Positions 8,623 to 16,950 of a stretch of DNA of 64,000 nt are shown piece after piece (position 1 is the first letter of the stretch; each line of letters opens with the position of its first letter). The position numbers were made by a program, and so were the translations under genes. The notes below the pieces were generated by a model that saw only the letters and a program-made list of their open reading frames with translations, was not told where the DNA came from and did not search any database. The stretch is from Streptomyces radicis (GTDB taxonomy: Bacteria; Actinomycetota; Actinomycetes; Streptomycetales; Streptomycetaceae): NCBI RefSeq assembly GCF_003626575.1, contig NZ_RBDY01000004.1:186001-250000 (forward strand), read 5' to 3'.

Positions 8623-9216
8623 TCAGCTCACGCCGCTCCGGCTCGCCTTCGCGGCCGTCTCACCGCGGACGACGTCCTGCGCGAGCTGGACCGCGATCGC
8701 CGCGCTCTCCTCCGCGCCCACCCCTGACGCGTTGATGTAGAGGCCGTTGATGATCAGCAGGATGCGGTCGGCCAGGCGCTCAGGGGCGGGGGCCGAGGTC
8801 TGCCGCGCGAGCTCGCAGAGCTGCTCGCGGACCGCGCCGAAGTGCTCCAACGCGACCTGATGGGCCGGGTGGTCGCGATCGGGGAACTCCGCGTAGGTGT
8901 TCCGCAGCGGGCAACCCCGGGTCCCCGGCACCCTCTCCCCCACGACGCGGACCAGCTCGACCAGCTGCCGCTGCGGCGTCGCCACGGTCGCGCGGGCCGC
9001 CTCCAGCGTGATGTCCCAACCGCGGGCGGCGCGCCGGAGATAGGCCACCACCAGCTCGTCCTTGCTGCTGAACTCCCGGTAGAGGAGGTTCTTCCCGCAG
9101 CCCGCCTCGTCGATGATCCGCTGCATACCGACGGCGTGCACGCCATACCGGTCGAACAAGTCGGCCGCGGCGTCCAGAATCCGCTCCCGCGCGGAGGAAA
9201 CCGGTATCCGAGCCAT
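8623..9216 (-). CDS. TetR-family repressor of the MFS exporter
   Basis: A 197-residue TetR/AcrR regulator. The N-terminal helix-turn-helix spans about residues 10-55 (RILDAAADLFDRYGVHAVGM, IIDEAGCGKNLLYREFSSKDEL). The C-terminal part is a ligand-binding helical domain with the GCPLRNTYAEF stretch seen in the YP/TetR_C_16-like group. The start ATG (9216) is preceded by GCGGAGGAA-like bases. A GACCGATCGGTC palindrome sits 16 bases upstream and matches the two boxes before the exporter, giving a simple autoregulated repressor-exporter pair. The inducer is unknown. Confidence 0.9.
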   Translation of the reverse strand: MARIPVSSARERILDAAADLFDRYGVHAVGMQRIIDEAGCGKNLLYREFSSKDELVVAYLRRAARGWDITLEAARATVATPQRQLVELVRVVGERVPGTRGCPLRNTYAEFPDRDHPAHQVALEHFGAVREQLCELARQTSAPAPERLADRILLIINGLYINASGVGAEESAAIAVQLAQDVVRGETAAKASRSGVS

Positions 9217-9231
9217 GTCGCCACGCTAGCA

Positions 9232-9243
9232 GACCGATCGGTC
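9232..9243. promoter_or_regulatory. TetR operator before its own gene
   Basis: Perfect palindrome GACCGATCGGTC, the 12-bp core of the two exporter boxes, just upstream of the TetR start; predicted autoregulation. Confidence 0.8.
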
Positions 9244-9517
9244 CACCTCTCAGGCCCCGGGACGCGGCCATGGGCTCGCTCGCCCTGGCCTGGCCTGGCT
9301 CACCGAGTGGGAACGCAACGGCGACTCGCCGTCTTCCAGTGCCTCGCGCTCGTCGGCGAACACATCTGATCCCGCACCCGCGGGTAGGACTCCCCGTCGT
9401 CATCACGCCTTCCGGGCGAGCGGACTCCCGCCCGCCCGGATCGCCGACACATCGGCGGCGGCCGCGGACGCGTTCGCCACCCTGGACCCCGCGGGAACGA
9501 CCTCAGGAACGGACGCC

Positions 9518-11245
9518 ATGACCCACCCCCTCACGACCGACGACGGCCCCATCGACCGGCACCGCTTCGACTACTCGCCCTGGCTCTTCCGGGCCGAGGC
9601 GAGCCAGGAGGAGAAGGACCGCCAGCTCGAGTGGCAACGCGTGCTGACCGAACGCCTCCCGGGGCGCACGTTCGCCGACCACTGCTTCGTCTCCGAACTC
9701 GCCTCCGTGCAGAACGAGAAGCTCACCCTGGGACGCGGGAGCTATGTCGCCGCGGGCGCGTATCTGTCCGGGACCCTGGTCACGGGCCGCGACTGCACCA
9801 TGAACCCCTACACCGTCGTGCGCGGCGACATACGGCTCGGCGACGCGGTGCGCATCGGGGCGCACACCTCGCTGCTGGGGTTCAACCACTCGTTCGCCGA
9901 CCCCGACACCGAGGTGCACCGGCAGCCCATCACCTCACGCGGCATCCGGGTCGGGAACGACGTGTGGATCGGCTCCCACGTCGTCGTGCTCGACGGCGTG
10001 CACGTCGGCGACCGGGCCGTCGTCGCCGCGGGCGCCGTGGTCACCAAGGACGTCCCCGCGGGCGCGGTCGTCGGCGGCAACCCCGCGCGGGTGCTGCGCT
10101 GGCGCGTGCCCGAACTGGCGCCCACGGGCGCGGAGTCGGCCACGGCCGAGGGCGACCTGGCGGGCGCGGTCGCGGCGTTCGCCGACACCGCCCGCGCCCA
10201 GGCCGAGGAGATCCTGGCCCGCTGCTTCACGCCCGAGGCGCGCGGCGGCCTCTTCTCCGACACCCCGGGCGCCGCCCCCACGGTGCGCGCCCAGTGCGAC
10301 GCGGTCGAGATCGCCGACCTGCTCCTCGGCACCGCACCGCCCCAGCTCCCGGCCGAGCGGCAGGCCGAACGGCTCCGCTCCTGGCAGGACCCCGCCACCG
10401 GGATGGTCGGCCCCCTCCTGCCCGACGGCCGCCAACGCCCGCCCGGGCCAGGGCTCTTCGACGAGGACGCCGCCTACCACGTGCTGAGCGTCGGCTACGC
10501 CCTCGACCTGCTCGGCACCGGATTCCCCGCCCCGATCCACGTGGTGGCCCGGGCCGAGGCGCGGGACGTCATCGCCGGTCTCGAACGCCAGCCCTGGACC
10601 GACGACGCCTGGCACGCGGGCCACTGGGTCGACATCCTCGGCACCGCGTTCCTGTTCAACCGCCGCCATGGCGACCCCGGCCGCCCCGGAGCGATCGACG
10701 CCCTCTTCGGCTGGCTCCTCGCCCACGCCGACCCCCGCACCGGCATGTGGGGCTCCCCCGGGCCCACCGACGGCCTGCTCCGGATCGTCAACGGCTTCTA
10801 CCGCGCATCGCGCGGCACCTTCGCCCAGTTCGGGCTGCCGCTGCCCTACCCCGAGCGCGTGATCGACACCGTTCTCGCCCATGCCGACGACCCCCGCTCG
10901 ACCCGCCCCGAGCGCCAGAACGCGTGCAACATCCTCGACATCGCCCACCCGTTGTGGCTCACCCGGCACACCGGCCACCGCGCCGATGAGGTCACCACCC
11001 TCGCCCGCCGCCTGCTCACCGACGCCCTCGGCCACTGGACGCCGGGCCAGGGGTTCGGCTTCCAGGCCCCGCACCCCACCACCGCCGGTGCCCCGGCGAC
11101 CACACCGGGCCTCCAGGGCACCGAGATGTGGCTGGCGATCGTCTGGCTCCTCGCCGATCTCACCGGCGTCGCCGACGCCCTCGGCCACCGACCGCGCGGC
11201 GTCCACCGCCCCGAACCCGCCGCCCCCGCGCCCCGCGATGGATGA
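9518..11245 (+). CDS. Hexapeptide acyltransferase with alpha-helical C-terminal domain
   Basis: A 575-residue two-domain protein. Residues about 40-200 are a left-handed beta-helix acyltransferase of the LacA/NodL-like group: repeated hexapeptides (IRVGNDVWIGSHVVVLDGVH, VGDRAVVAAGAVVTKDVPAG) and the closing GGNPARVLR. The remaining about 370 residues contain repeated WxD/GxxW units (ILGTAFLFNRRHGDPG, DPRTGMWGSP, WLLAHADP), resembling an alpha/alpha-toroid as in terpene cyclase-like or six-hairpin folds. O-acetylation of a sugar or secondary metabolite is plausible for the first domain; the role of the second is unknown. A rhamnosidase-like remnant follows and overlaps the end by 8 bases, suggesting a carbohydrate context. 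Confidence 0.8.
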   Translation: MTHPLTTDDGPIDRHRFDYSPWLFRAEASQEEKDRQLEWQRVLTERLPGRTFADHCFVSELASVQNEKLTLGRGSYVAAGAYLSGTLVTGRDCTMNPYTVVRGDIRLGDAVRIGAHTSLLGFNHSFADPDTEVHRQPITSRGIRVGNDVWIGSHVVVLDGVHVGDRAVVAAGAVVTKDVPAGAVVGGNPARVLRWRVPELAPTGAESATAEGDLAGAVAAFADTARAQAEEILARCFTPEARGGLFSDTPGAAPTVRAQCDAVEIADLLLGTAPPQLPAERQAERLRSWQDPATGMVGPLLPDGRQRPPGPGLFDEDAAYHVLSVGYALDLLGTGFPAPIHVVARAEARDVIAGLERQPWTDDAWHAGHWVDILGTAFLFNRRHGDPGRPGAIDALFGWLLAHADPRTGMWGSPGPTDGLLRIVNGFYRASRGTFAQFGLPLPYPERVIDTVLAHADDPRSTRPERQNACNILDIAHPLWLTRHTGHRADEVTTLARRLLTDALGHWTPGQGFGFQAPHPTTAGAPATTPGLQGTEMWLAIVWLLADLTGVADALGHRPRGVHRPEPAAPAPRDG

Positions 11246-11741
11246 GCCGCCGACGATTCCCGGGGCGCCGCCGAAGACCCGGACGCCGTTCGCCGCGCCG
11301 TTCGCCCTCGACGCGCTCGCCCGCACCGGGCATCCCGAGGCCGCCGTCGAACGACTCGGGCCGCTGTGGGGCGGGATGCTCGACGCCGGGGCGACCACGT
11401 TCCGGGAGGAGTTCCACGAGCCGGGCGCCGGGCGGTACGAGATGTACGGCAGGCCGTTCGGCAAGAGCCTGTGCCACGCCTGGGCGGCCGGGCCCGCGCG
11501 GCTCCTGCCGGAGATCGTGTGCGGCATCCGCCCGACCGGACCGGGGTGGAGCACCTTCGCCCTCGAGCCCCACCTCGGCCCGCTCGACCGGACGGGAGCC
11601 GTCGTCCCCGCCCCCGGCGGCGACATCGGAGTGGTCGTCACCCGCGACCGACTCCGCGTGGACATCCCGGCCGGACACACCCTGGTGCACGGCGGCCGCG
11701 CGTACCGGGGACCACGGTCCCTCACCATCGAACTCCCCTGA
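11238..11741 (+). pseudogene. Alpha-L-rhamnosidase-like enzyme, C-terminal remnant
   Basis: 167 codons from an ATG that overlaps the upstream stop. From residue 14 the sequence is coherent: TPFAAPFALDALARTGHPE, LWGGMLDAGATTFREEF, FGKSLCHAWAAGPARLLPE and a final beta-sandwich-like segment (ALEPHLGP...VTRDRLRVDIPAG). This matches the end of GH78/six-hairpin glycosidases, including the Cys-His-Ala-Trp loop. The signal peptide, beta domains and most of the catalytic barrel (several hundred residues) are absent, so the gene is N-terminally deleted. The first dozen residues look like junction sequence. Confidence 0.65.
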
Positions 11742-11832
11742 GCGGGGGGGCGCTCAGGCGCCGCTCCCCACCGTCGTCGTGGCCCCGACACGGCGGAACC
11801 ACGGGAGTCGGGACAGGGGGGCGTGACGTTTT

Positions 11833-11865
11833 GGCAAAGCGCACCCCTGACACCCCAGGTCAAGA
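11833..11865 (+). promoter_or_regulatory. Second, plus-strand CRISPR leader facing array 1
   Basis: TGGCAAAGCGCACCCCTGAC followed by ACCCCAGGTCAAGAG directly precedes GTGTTCTCCCCGCGCG on the plus strand. It aligns closely with the array 3 leader (32961-33000) and with the other two leaders, but points the opposite way to the minus-strand leader of array 1. Array 1 is thus bracketed by converging leaders. Confidence 0.7.
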
Positions 11866-12016
11866 GGTGTTCTCCCCGCGCGTGCGGAGAGCACTTCTCG
11901 CCCGTAGCGTCCGGGGTTCCAGGACCCGACCCACCTCCGCCTGCGCGGAGAGCACGCGTCGCAGAGGTAGTACTCGACCTCCGCCGCCGACCCACCTCCG
12001 CCTGCGCGGAGAGCAC
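11866..12016 (-). CRISPR. CRISPR array 1, 3 repeats, 2 spacers
   Basis: Read on the minus strand, two identical 29-base repeats (11988-12016 and 11927-11955) begin GTGCTCTCCGCGCAGGCGGA and end GGTGGGTCG; the stem is CTCCGC/GCGGAG. A third unit (11866-11894) is a hybrid. Its minus-strand start GTGCTCTCCGCA matches this array, but its other half is, on the plus strand, GTGTTCTCCCCGCGCG as in array 3. Spacers are 32 bases. The array follows cas2e, the normal place for a type I-E array, and its minus-strand leader overlaps the end of cas2e. With only two spacers it is short. Confidence 0.9.
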
Positions 12017-12058
12017 TTTTTGACCTGTGGCGTTAGAGGGGCTTTGCCGTTTCTTGAC
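12017..12058 (-). promoter_or_regulatory. Leader of array 1 overlapping the cas2e end
   Basis: On the minus strand AAACGGCAAAGCCCCTCTAA, then CGCCACAGGTCAAAAA, runs into the first repeat. The first part is coding for the last residues of Cas2e (ETAKPL and stop). The same block is found at the leader of array 2 (22146-22187), so its conservation reflects leader function. Confidence 0.8.
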
Positions 12059-12344
12059 CCTCCTGTCGAAAGCCGATCAGGGTCAGGCCGTCAAAGTCGA
12101 GTGGGTGTCGTCGACGGGTGCCGGCCGTGTGGAGGGTGAAGCCTTGTTCGTTGGCGTCGGGGTGGGCCAGGACGGCCGTTCCGTCACCGATGCTGGCGGC
12201 AACCGATGTCCACAGTTCGTCGCGGACGCGGGCCGAGACCGTGCCGACGTACAGCTGCGGCGTCACCTCCAACAGCCAGCGGCTGAGGGCTCCGCGAAGG
12301 TGGTCGGGCACGGCCGTTGCCGAGATCACGATCATGGATGCCAT
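12033..12344 (-). CDS. cas2e: CRISPR-associated endonuclease Cas2, subtype I-E
   Basis: A 103-residue Cas2e (CasB-type MIVISATAVPDHLRGALSRW) with the conserved LEVTPQLYVGTVSARVRDELW. It pairs with Cas1e to form the spacer integrase. The ATG at 12344 follows AAGGAAGG at 8 bases; the third residue after MAS restarts the canonical MIVIS. The C-terminus runs a few residues past the usual end (GFRQEGQETAKPL) into what is also the array leader. It is the last gene of the minus-strand cas operon, 46 bases after cas1e. Confidence 0.95.
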   Translation of the reverse strand: MASMIVISATAVPDHLRGALSRWLLEVTPQLYVGTVSARVRDELWTSVAASIGDGTAVLAHPDANEQGFTLHTAGTRRRHPLDFDGLTLIGFRQEGQETAKPL

Positions 12345-12390
12345 GGAGCGCGCCTTCCTTCCGCGCGGGCCACCGCACCGGGGTCGGGGC

Positions 12391-13386
12391 TCACGACTCC
12401 TTCCCATGGTTGATCCCGCCAGGAATGGCACCGGTGATCGGGTCCCACAGGTCGACGAGTTGCTCGTCGGGGTCCTCGGTCTCGTACTCGCCCGCCGGAT
12501 CAAGCAGTTGCTGAATGTCGGTGACGATGCGCGGCAGCAGCTTGAACAGGCGCAGCCCGTCGCGGAATGACCGGCGGGCCTCGGACTCCGGGTCCGTGGA
12601 GGAGTGGAGCGAGAACGCCAGGGGGATCGTGAGCTGCGCCTTGTACAGGTCGGCGATGTCGTACACGAACGCTTGCTGGTTGCCGCTGTGGACGTACCCG
12701 AGCGCGGGTGAGCACCCCAGGGCAACGATCGCGGCGTGGACGATGCCGTAGAGGCAGGTGTTGGCCGCCGAGAGCGCGAGGTTGACCGGGTCCTGGTCTT
12801 CCCAGGACGCCGGGTCGTAGTTGCGCCGGAAGCGGCCGATCTTGTACTGCCGCGCGAGGAGTTGGTAATGGGCCCTGACGCGCGCGCCTTCGAAACCGCG
12901 CAGTTGGGCGAGCGTGGCGTCAGAGGCCACGGTCCCGTTCCCGAAGCGCTTCTCGTACATCGCGCGCGCGACGCGGAGCCGTTGTTCGTCTTCGGCCCAG
13001 GCACGGACCTGACGTTCCAGCCAGCTGGTGGTGAGAGAGTCGGGCAACGTGGCGGCGTAACACCGAACACCTCCCGACCCCACGACCAGCACCGTGGTCC
13101 CGTGACGAGCCAGCGTCGCGAGAGCCCGGGCCGTGATGGACGTGCCGGGGCCCAGCAGGACGCAGCTGAGGGCCGCCGTCGGCAGATGGACCGTCTCGGT
13201 TCCGTGCCGTGCGCTGGTGACCTCGGCGCAGACGCCGGTGTCATCCTGCTGCACACGCACGACATCGAGGTAGAGGAACGACAGGGAGTCGGCGATCCGC
13301 GGCAGCATCGCGACGGTGGGCGCGGCGAGTCGGCGCCTCGCCTGGCCGGGCGTTTGACGTGATGCGCGCGGAGGTGTGACCGTCAT
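12391..13386 (-). CDS. cas1e: CRISPR-associated integrase Cas1, subtype I-E
   Basis: A 331-residue Cas1e with N-terminal beta domain (MLPRIADSLSFLYLDVVRVQ) and the helical catalytic domain. Metal-ligand regions are recognisable: the Glu in LRGFEGARVRAHYQLLAR, the His in SALGYVHSGNQQAFVYDIAD (seen as PALGYVHSGNQ) and the following Asp in DIADLYK. The start overlaps the cas6e stop by ATGA, showing translational coupling. It is intact and of normal length, so adaptation is likely possible. Confidence 0.97.
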   Translation of the reverse strand: MTVTPPRASRQTPGQARRRLAAPTVAMLPRIADSLSFLYLDVVRVQQDDTGVCAEVTSARHGTETVHLPTAALSCVLLGPGTSITARALATLARHGTTVLVVGSGGVRCYAATLPDSLTTSWLERQVRAWAEDEQRLRVARAMYEKRFGNGTVASDATLAQLRGFEGARVRAHYQLLARQYKIGRFRRNYDPASWEDQDPVNLALSAANTCLYGIVHAAIVALGCSPALGYVHSGNQQAFVYDIADLYKAQLTIPLAFSLHSSTDPESEARRSFRDGLRLFKLLPRIVTDIQQLLDPAGEYETEDPDEQLVDLWDPITGAIPGGINHGKES

Positions 13387-14057
13387 GCGTCGCCTCCGGC
13401 CGGTGCGACGGTCAACAGCCCGCACCCGTAGGACTTGGCCCGGCCGATGCCGGAGATGATCCGCTCCCGCAACGCGTCCGCGTCGTTGATCACCGCGAGC
13501 CCGTCGAACTGGGTCCGGGCGTGGTGCATTCGCTGCTTCGCGGCCTCGCCCGAAGTGCCTCGTGGACCGCGCACCGCGTCCACAGGCCGGGAAAGCACGG
13601 TGTGCATGTCGAGACCGGCCGCGGCGGCCTGCCGTTGCCACCACTCGTCCGCGGCCCGCCCACTCAGTGGAACCATCGCCTTCAGCTTGTACAGCTCCCG
13701 GGTGGTGGCGCCGGGACGCCGCACGGCGTTGGCGACACAGCGGTAGCGGATGCGCCGGCCGGGCTTGAGTGCCTCGAGCAGCGGATCGAGGGGGCGGCTC
13801 CGCAGCGCACCGTAGTCCTCGGGGAGACGTGCGACATCGGGCTCGTGGGTGCTCTGCACCAGCAGTGCGTAGCCCTGGGGGGTGTCCTCGGCGCGGAACA
13901 GCACGCCGAGCTTCGCTCTCGCGTCCTCGGCTTCGATGTCAGGGAAGAGCGACATCACGCGCCGGTGGAGGTGGATCCCCGATGCGCTGTCCCCCAGGTC
14001 ACCACGCACCGTGCGGGAAAGGGGATTGAGCGTGAGGCGGCTGAGCCAGACGGTCAC
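13383..14057 (-). CDS. cas6e: crRNA endoribonuclease Cas6e (Cse3)
   Basis: A 224-residue RAMP-fold nuclease that cuts pre-crRNA at the repeat hairpin and stays in Cascade. The N-terminal HLHRRVMSLFP carries the expected catalytic histidine region and the C-terminal glycine-rich loop is GIGRAKSYGCGLLTVAP. The GTG start overlaps the cas5e stop (GTGA) and its own stop overlaps cas1e. The three arrays differ in repeat sequence but keep the hairpin, so one Cas6e may serve them all. Confidence 0.95.
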   Translation of the reverse strand: MTVWLSRLTLNPLSRTVRGDLGDSASGIHLHRRVMSLFPDIEAEDARAKLGVLFRAEDTPQGYALLVQSTHEPDVARLPEDYGALRSRPLDPLLEALKPGRRIRYRCVANAVRRPGATTRELYKLKAMVPLSGRAADEWWQRQAAAAGLDMHTVLSRPVDAVRGPRGTSGEAAKQRMHHARTQFDGLAVINDADALRERIISGIGRAKSYGCGLLTVAPAGGDA

Positions 14058-14908
14058 GGCTTCACCTCCTCGGGGTGGGTGAGCTCCGCGTCCAGGTGCT
14101 TCTGGAGCTGGTTGAGGTAGGGAACGCCCAACCCCGCGAACTTCTCCTCCGGGAGAGAGACGACACGGCGGTAGAGCGGGCGGACCCGGTAGGCCCGTCG
14201 CTTGGGGTGGAAAGACCGCGGGTCGTCGTTGACGGTGCTGGTCGGTTGGGCAGCCTCGGCGGCGGGTGAGGTCGCCCAGCCCTGGGGCACGGGCAGCTCG
14301 TCCAGTGGCTCGTCGGAGAGGAAGGTGATCGCCAACGGACCTGCTCCCTTCGCCCTTTGAGCGGCCACCGGCAGCTGAAGGAGGTCCTCAAGAGGGCGCT
14401 CGGTCCGGGCGAGCAGCACGGGACCCTCGGGCGGGCATGAGCGACGCCCCAGGTAGAACGGCCAGCGCGGCTGACGGAGCGCCTCCGCGTATCCGCTCAT
14501 GGCCCCGGTGTCCGATCTCCCCGGAGGGTTCATCAGTGCCACGGCGAACGCCGCGTCTGCGAGGTACGCGCGGCGGCTGAGCAAGGTGGCGGTCGATCCG
14601 CCGCGCTTCTTGCCGTCCGCCGTGGTGACGGTGTCGCGGGCCGGGAGGCCGCCGCCCACGGTGTGCAGGTCGGTCAGCAGAACGCCTGGCCGATCCACGC
14701 GCACGGTCAGCGACAGGGACGCCAGATCGTCCAACGGCTCGTGCCGGTCGCGGCCGAGTGCCGCGGCAAGCAGCCCGATGATGCCCGACCGAGTGGGAAA
14801 CCGCGCGGTGTCCCGGTCCGTGAAGTGGCTTTTCTCGCCCCAGGACTGGAGCGGGCCGGCCAGCCGCAACAGGAGGCCGGGCCGAATTCCGGCTTCGGCG
14901 CTTGTCAC
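14054..14908 (-). CDS. cas5e: Cascade subunit Cas5e (CasD)
   Basis: A 284-residue RAMP protein that caps the crRNA 5' handle. The N-terminal GLLLRLAGPLQSWGEKSHF and TARFPTRSGIIGLLAAALG are the Cas5 signature. It starts with GTG overlapping the cas7e stop (GTGA) and overlaps cas6e at the other end, so the Cascade genes are tightly coupled. A somewhat long C-terminal extension relative to E. coli CasD is usual in actinomycetes. Confidence 0.95.
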   Translation of the reverse strand: MTSAEAGIRPGLLLRLAGPLQSWGEKSHFTDRDTARFPTRSGIIGLLAAALGRDRHEPLDDLASLSLTVRVDRPGVLLTDLHTVGGGLPARDTVTTADGKKRGGSTATLLSRRAYLADAAFAVALMNPPGRSDTGAMSGYAEALRQPRWPFYLGRRSCPPEGPVLLARTERPLEDLLQLPVAAQRAKGAGPLAITFLSDEPLDELPVPQGWATSPAAEAAQPTSTVNDDPRSFHPKRRAYRVRPLYRRVVSLPEEKFAGLGVPYLNQLQKHLDAELTHPEEVKP

Positions 14909-16134
14909 GCGGTCACCTCACCGCGCTTCTCGCCCAAGGCGTCGCGCAGCACAGCTTCGACGAGGTCCGAGATCCCCTCGTACTGCTCTCCGAGGTTCTC
15001 CAAGTCGTCGTGCCCCACGCTGACCCAGCCGGATGCCAGCAGTCGCCCGTTCCCCAGCATCTTGTTCGCCGCCCCGGCGTACTTGGTCATCTGGTCAACG
15101 GAAGGCGCCTCGAAGCCTGCCCCACGGGTCGACGCGACCGGCTTCTCGAATGCGGCGGCGAACGAGAGCGGACGGTCCGAGCGAACGGCGAGATGGATGA
15201 CGCCGGGGATCGTGTGCGGGGCGGTCGAGTTCTTCTTCGCCTGCGGCAGCGACTCGACGAACGCTGCCAGGAAGGCGCCGGTCAGCTCCCGGATGCTTTC
15301 GATGTCATCGCCGATGTTGCTCGCCAATTCCGGGAGGTCGATCGTGGCGAACCGGTAGAAGGTGCCGGCGCTGTACTGCCCGTGCCCCATGTGGCCACTG
15401 CCTGTCGCGTCGTTCCACTCCTGAGTGAGATCGTCCACGGCTGAGAAGTAGTCGAACTCGACGTCGGTCTCGTGGGTGGTGAGCGCGTGCGCGACCTGTA
15501 CGGCCCCGTCCACGCCGGCGTCGTCGACCTCGGCGAGCATCCGGCCGAAGAGGTTGATCACTCCGTTGCGCGCCTTCAGCACTCCGTCGATGGTGGCCTG
15601 CGGCAGCACGCTCTTGTCGGACGCCTTCTTGATGTCCTTGGCGGACTCCAGCTCCTCCCGGTGTTCCTCGGCGATCCCGGCCAGCTGGCGGACGGCCGTC
15701 TCGGGGACGTACACCAGAGCGTTGGTGAGCACCTTGTTGGGAACGACGGCCCTGGCGTCCTTCTTCGCCACGCCATCATCGGCGCCGTTCTTCTCCGTCG
15801 GTTTCTCCTTGGCCAGCTCAAACTTGATGCTGCTCCCGGCGGCGACGTGCGCGCCGGCCCGTCGCGCGAGGGGCTTCGGCCAACCGCGTTCCTCCAGCTC
15901 CCGCGTGACGCGTTCCCCGATCCGCCGGGTCCTCAGGGCCCGTTCGCCGATCTCCTCCTGGAACTTCTGCCGGGTGGCGCGCTTCCAGGACTGGCTGCTC
16001 ACTCGCGTGCGCTGGGCGTTCCCATACCGCACGGTTTTCACTGAATTGGTGTCGTCCCTATTGAGGTTGGCGAAGGGCACGGACTGAATCACATGCACGT
16101 CGATGAAGCGGGCGGGACGAACGGATGGGGACAC
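14905..16134 (-). CDS. cas7e: Cascade backbone subunit Cas7e (Cse4/CasC)
   Basis: About 409 residues. It polymerises along the crRNA as the Cascade backbone. The start of the family is clear: FIDVHVIQSVPFANLNRDDT and RVSSQSWKRATR, with NALVYVPETAV and the thumb region later. GTG 16134 is preferred because GGAGAG lies 6 bases ahead; an ATG (16146) and a TTG (16176) are also in frame. The insert EKPTEKNGADDGVAKKDA (about residues 130-147) is a charged loop. The stop overlaps the cas5e start. Confidence 0.93.
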   Translation of the reverse strand: MSPSVRPARFIDVHVIQSVPFANLNRDDTNSVKTVRYGNAQRTRVSSQSWKRATRQKFQEEIGERALRTRRIGERVTRELEERGWPKPLARRAGAHVAAGSSIKFELAKEKPTEKNGADDGVAKKDARAVVPNKVLTNALVYVPETAVRQLAGIAEEHREELESAKDIKKASDKSVLPQATIDGVLKARNGVINLFGRMLAEVDDAGVDGAVQVAHALTTHETDVEFDYFSAVDDLTQEWNDATGSGHMGHGQYSAGTFYRFATIDLPELASNIGDDIESIRELTGAFLAAFVESLPQAKKNSTAPHTIPGVIHLAVRSDRPLSFAAAFEKPVASTRGAGFEAPSVDQMTKYAGAANKMLGNGRLLASGWVSVGHDDLENLGEQYEGISDLVEAVLRDALGEKRGEVTA

Positions 16135-16209
16135 GGTTCTCTCCATGATGCCGCGATACGTCGGAAATTGATACAAGGTGGATGGACTTGGCCGTCACTC
16201 GGTGAGGAT

Positions 16210-16884
16210 TCACTCGTCGTCTTCGGGGTCGGATTGCTCCGGGAAGTCCCCGGCGTCTTCGTTGTCTTCGCCGTCCGTGTTCCCGTCGTGGTGGCGTCGG
16301 CGGTAGTAGTCCTGGAGCCAGCGTCTGGCGATGCGGCCGGAGTGATCCGGCCAGGCGATCAGGTCGGCCAGGAGTTGGGCCCAGTCGATCGGGACATCGA
16401 GTTGGCGCAGGTAGAGAACGGATGCCGGGAGGCTCCGGTGGATGCCGTCGGCACTCTGCCGGGTGAGCATGTTCAACCGGCTCTCGGCCGCGCTCTCCCT
16501 CATCTCCCGGTCTCTTCCGGGCGCTTCCGCGACGGCTTCGGCGAAGGCAGTGCCCAGACTGGACCCCCACCGCTCCGGCTCCTCGGGGTCTTCCCCGGTC
16601 TCCTCGGCCTCTTCGACGCTGCGGGGCTGGGAAGCGATCAACGCGGCCACGGTGAAGTACGCCCGCTGGGTGCTGTCCGGCGACTTCTCCGACAGCCACC
16701 TCGCGATGTAGCGGTTCATCGCGAAAGTGCTGCGGGCGTTGATGTTCTGCCGAAGGCCGGCGCGCAGCGCAACACGAGCACCAGGGTCTTCGGAGCACGT
16801 TTTTTCAATCCATTCGACATACTCAAGGCGGCGCTTGCGCCATTCCGCCGCGCGATCGTCAGTCGACGACGCGGTCGTGGTCAC
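16210..16884 (-). CDS. cse2: Cascade small subunit Cse2 (CasB)
   Basis: A 224-residue helical protein that stabilises the R-loop in Cascade. Visible Cse2 features are ARVALRAGLRQNINARSTF (arginine-rich RNA/DNA contact) and HRSLPASVLYLRQLDVPIDW, typically ending the conserved core. The last about 25 residues are strongly acidic (DGEDNEDAGDFPEQSDPEDD), an extension of unknown role. GTG 16884 follows AGGAAGG at 9 bases; an ATG at 16923 would give 13 extra residues. Confidence 0.92.
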   Translation of the reverse strand: MTTTASSTDDRAAEWRKRRLEYVEWIEKTCSEDPGARVALRAGLRQNINARSTFAMNRYIARWLSEKSPDSTQRAYFTVAALIASQPRSVEEAEETGEDPEEPERWGSSLGTAFAEAVAEAPGRDREMRESAAESRLNMLTRQSADGIHRSLPASVLYLRQLDVPIDWAQLLADLIAWPDHSGRIARRWLQDYYRRRHHDGNTDGEDNEDAGDFPEQSDPEDDE

Positions 16885-16950
16885 GTCTGATTTCCTTCCT
16901 GCATTCTGGTCCGGACGGCACATCCCCGCGCCGCCACGTTTCAGTGAGCC

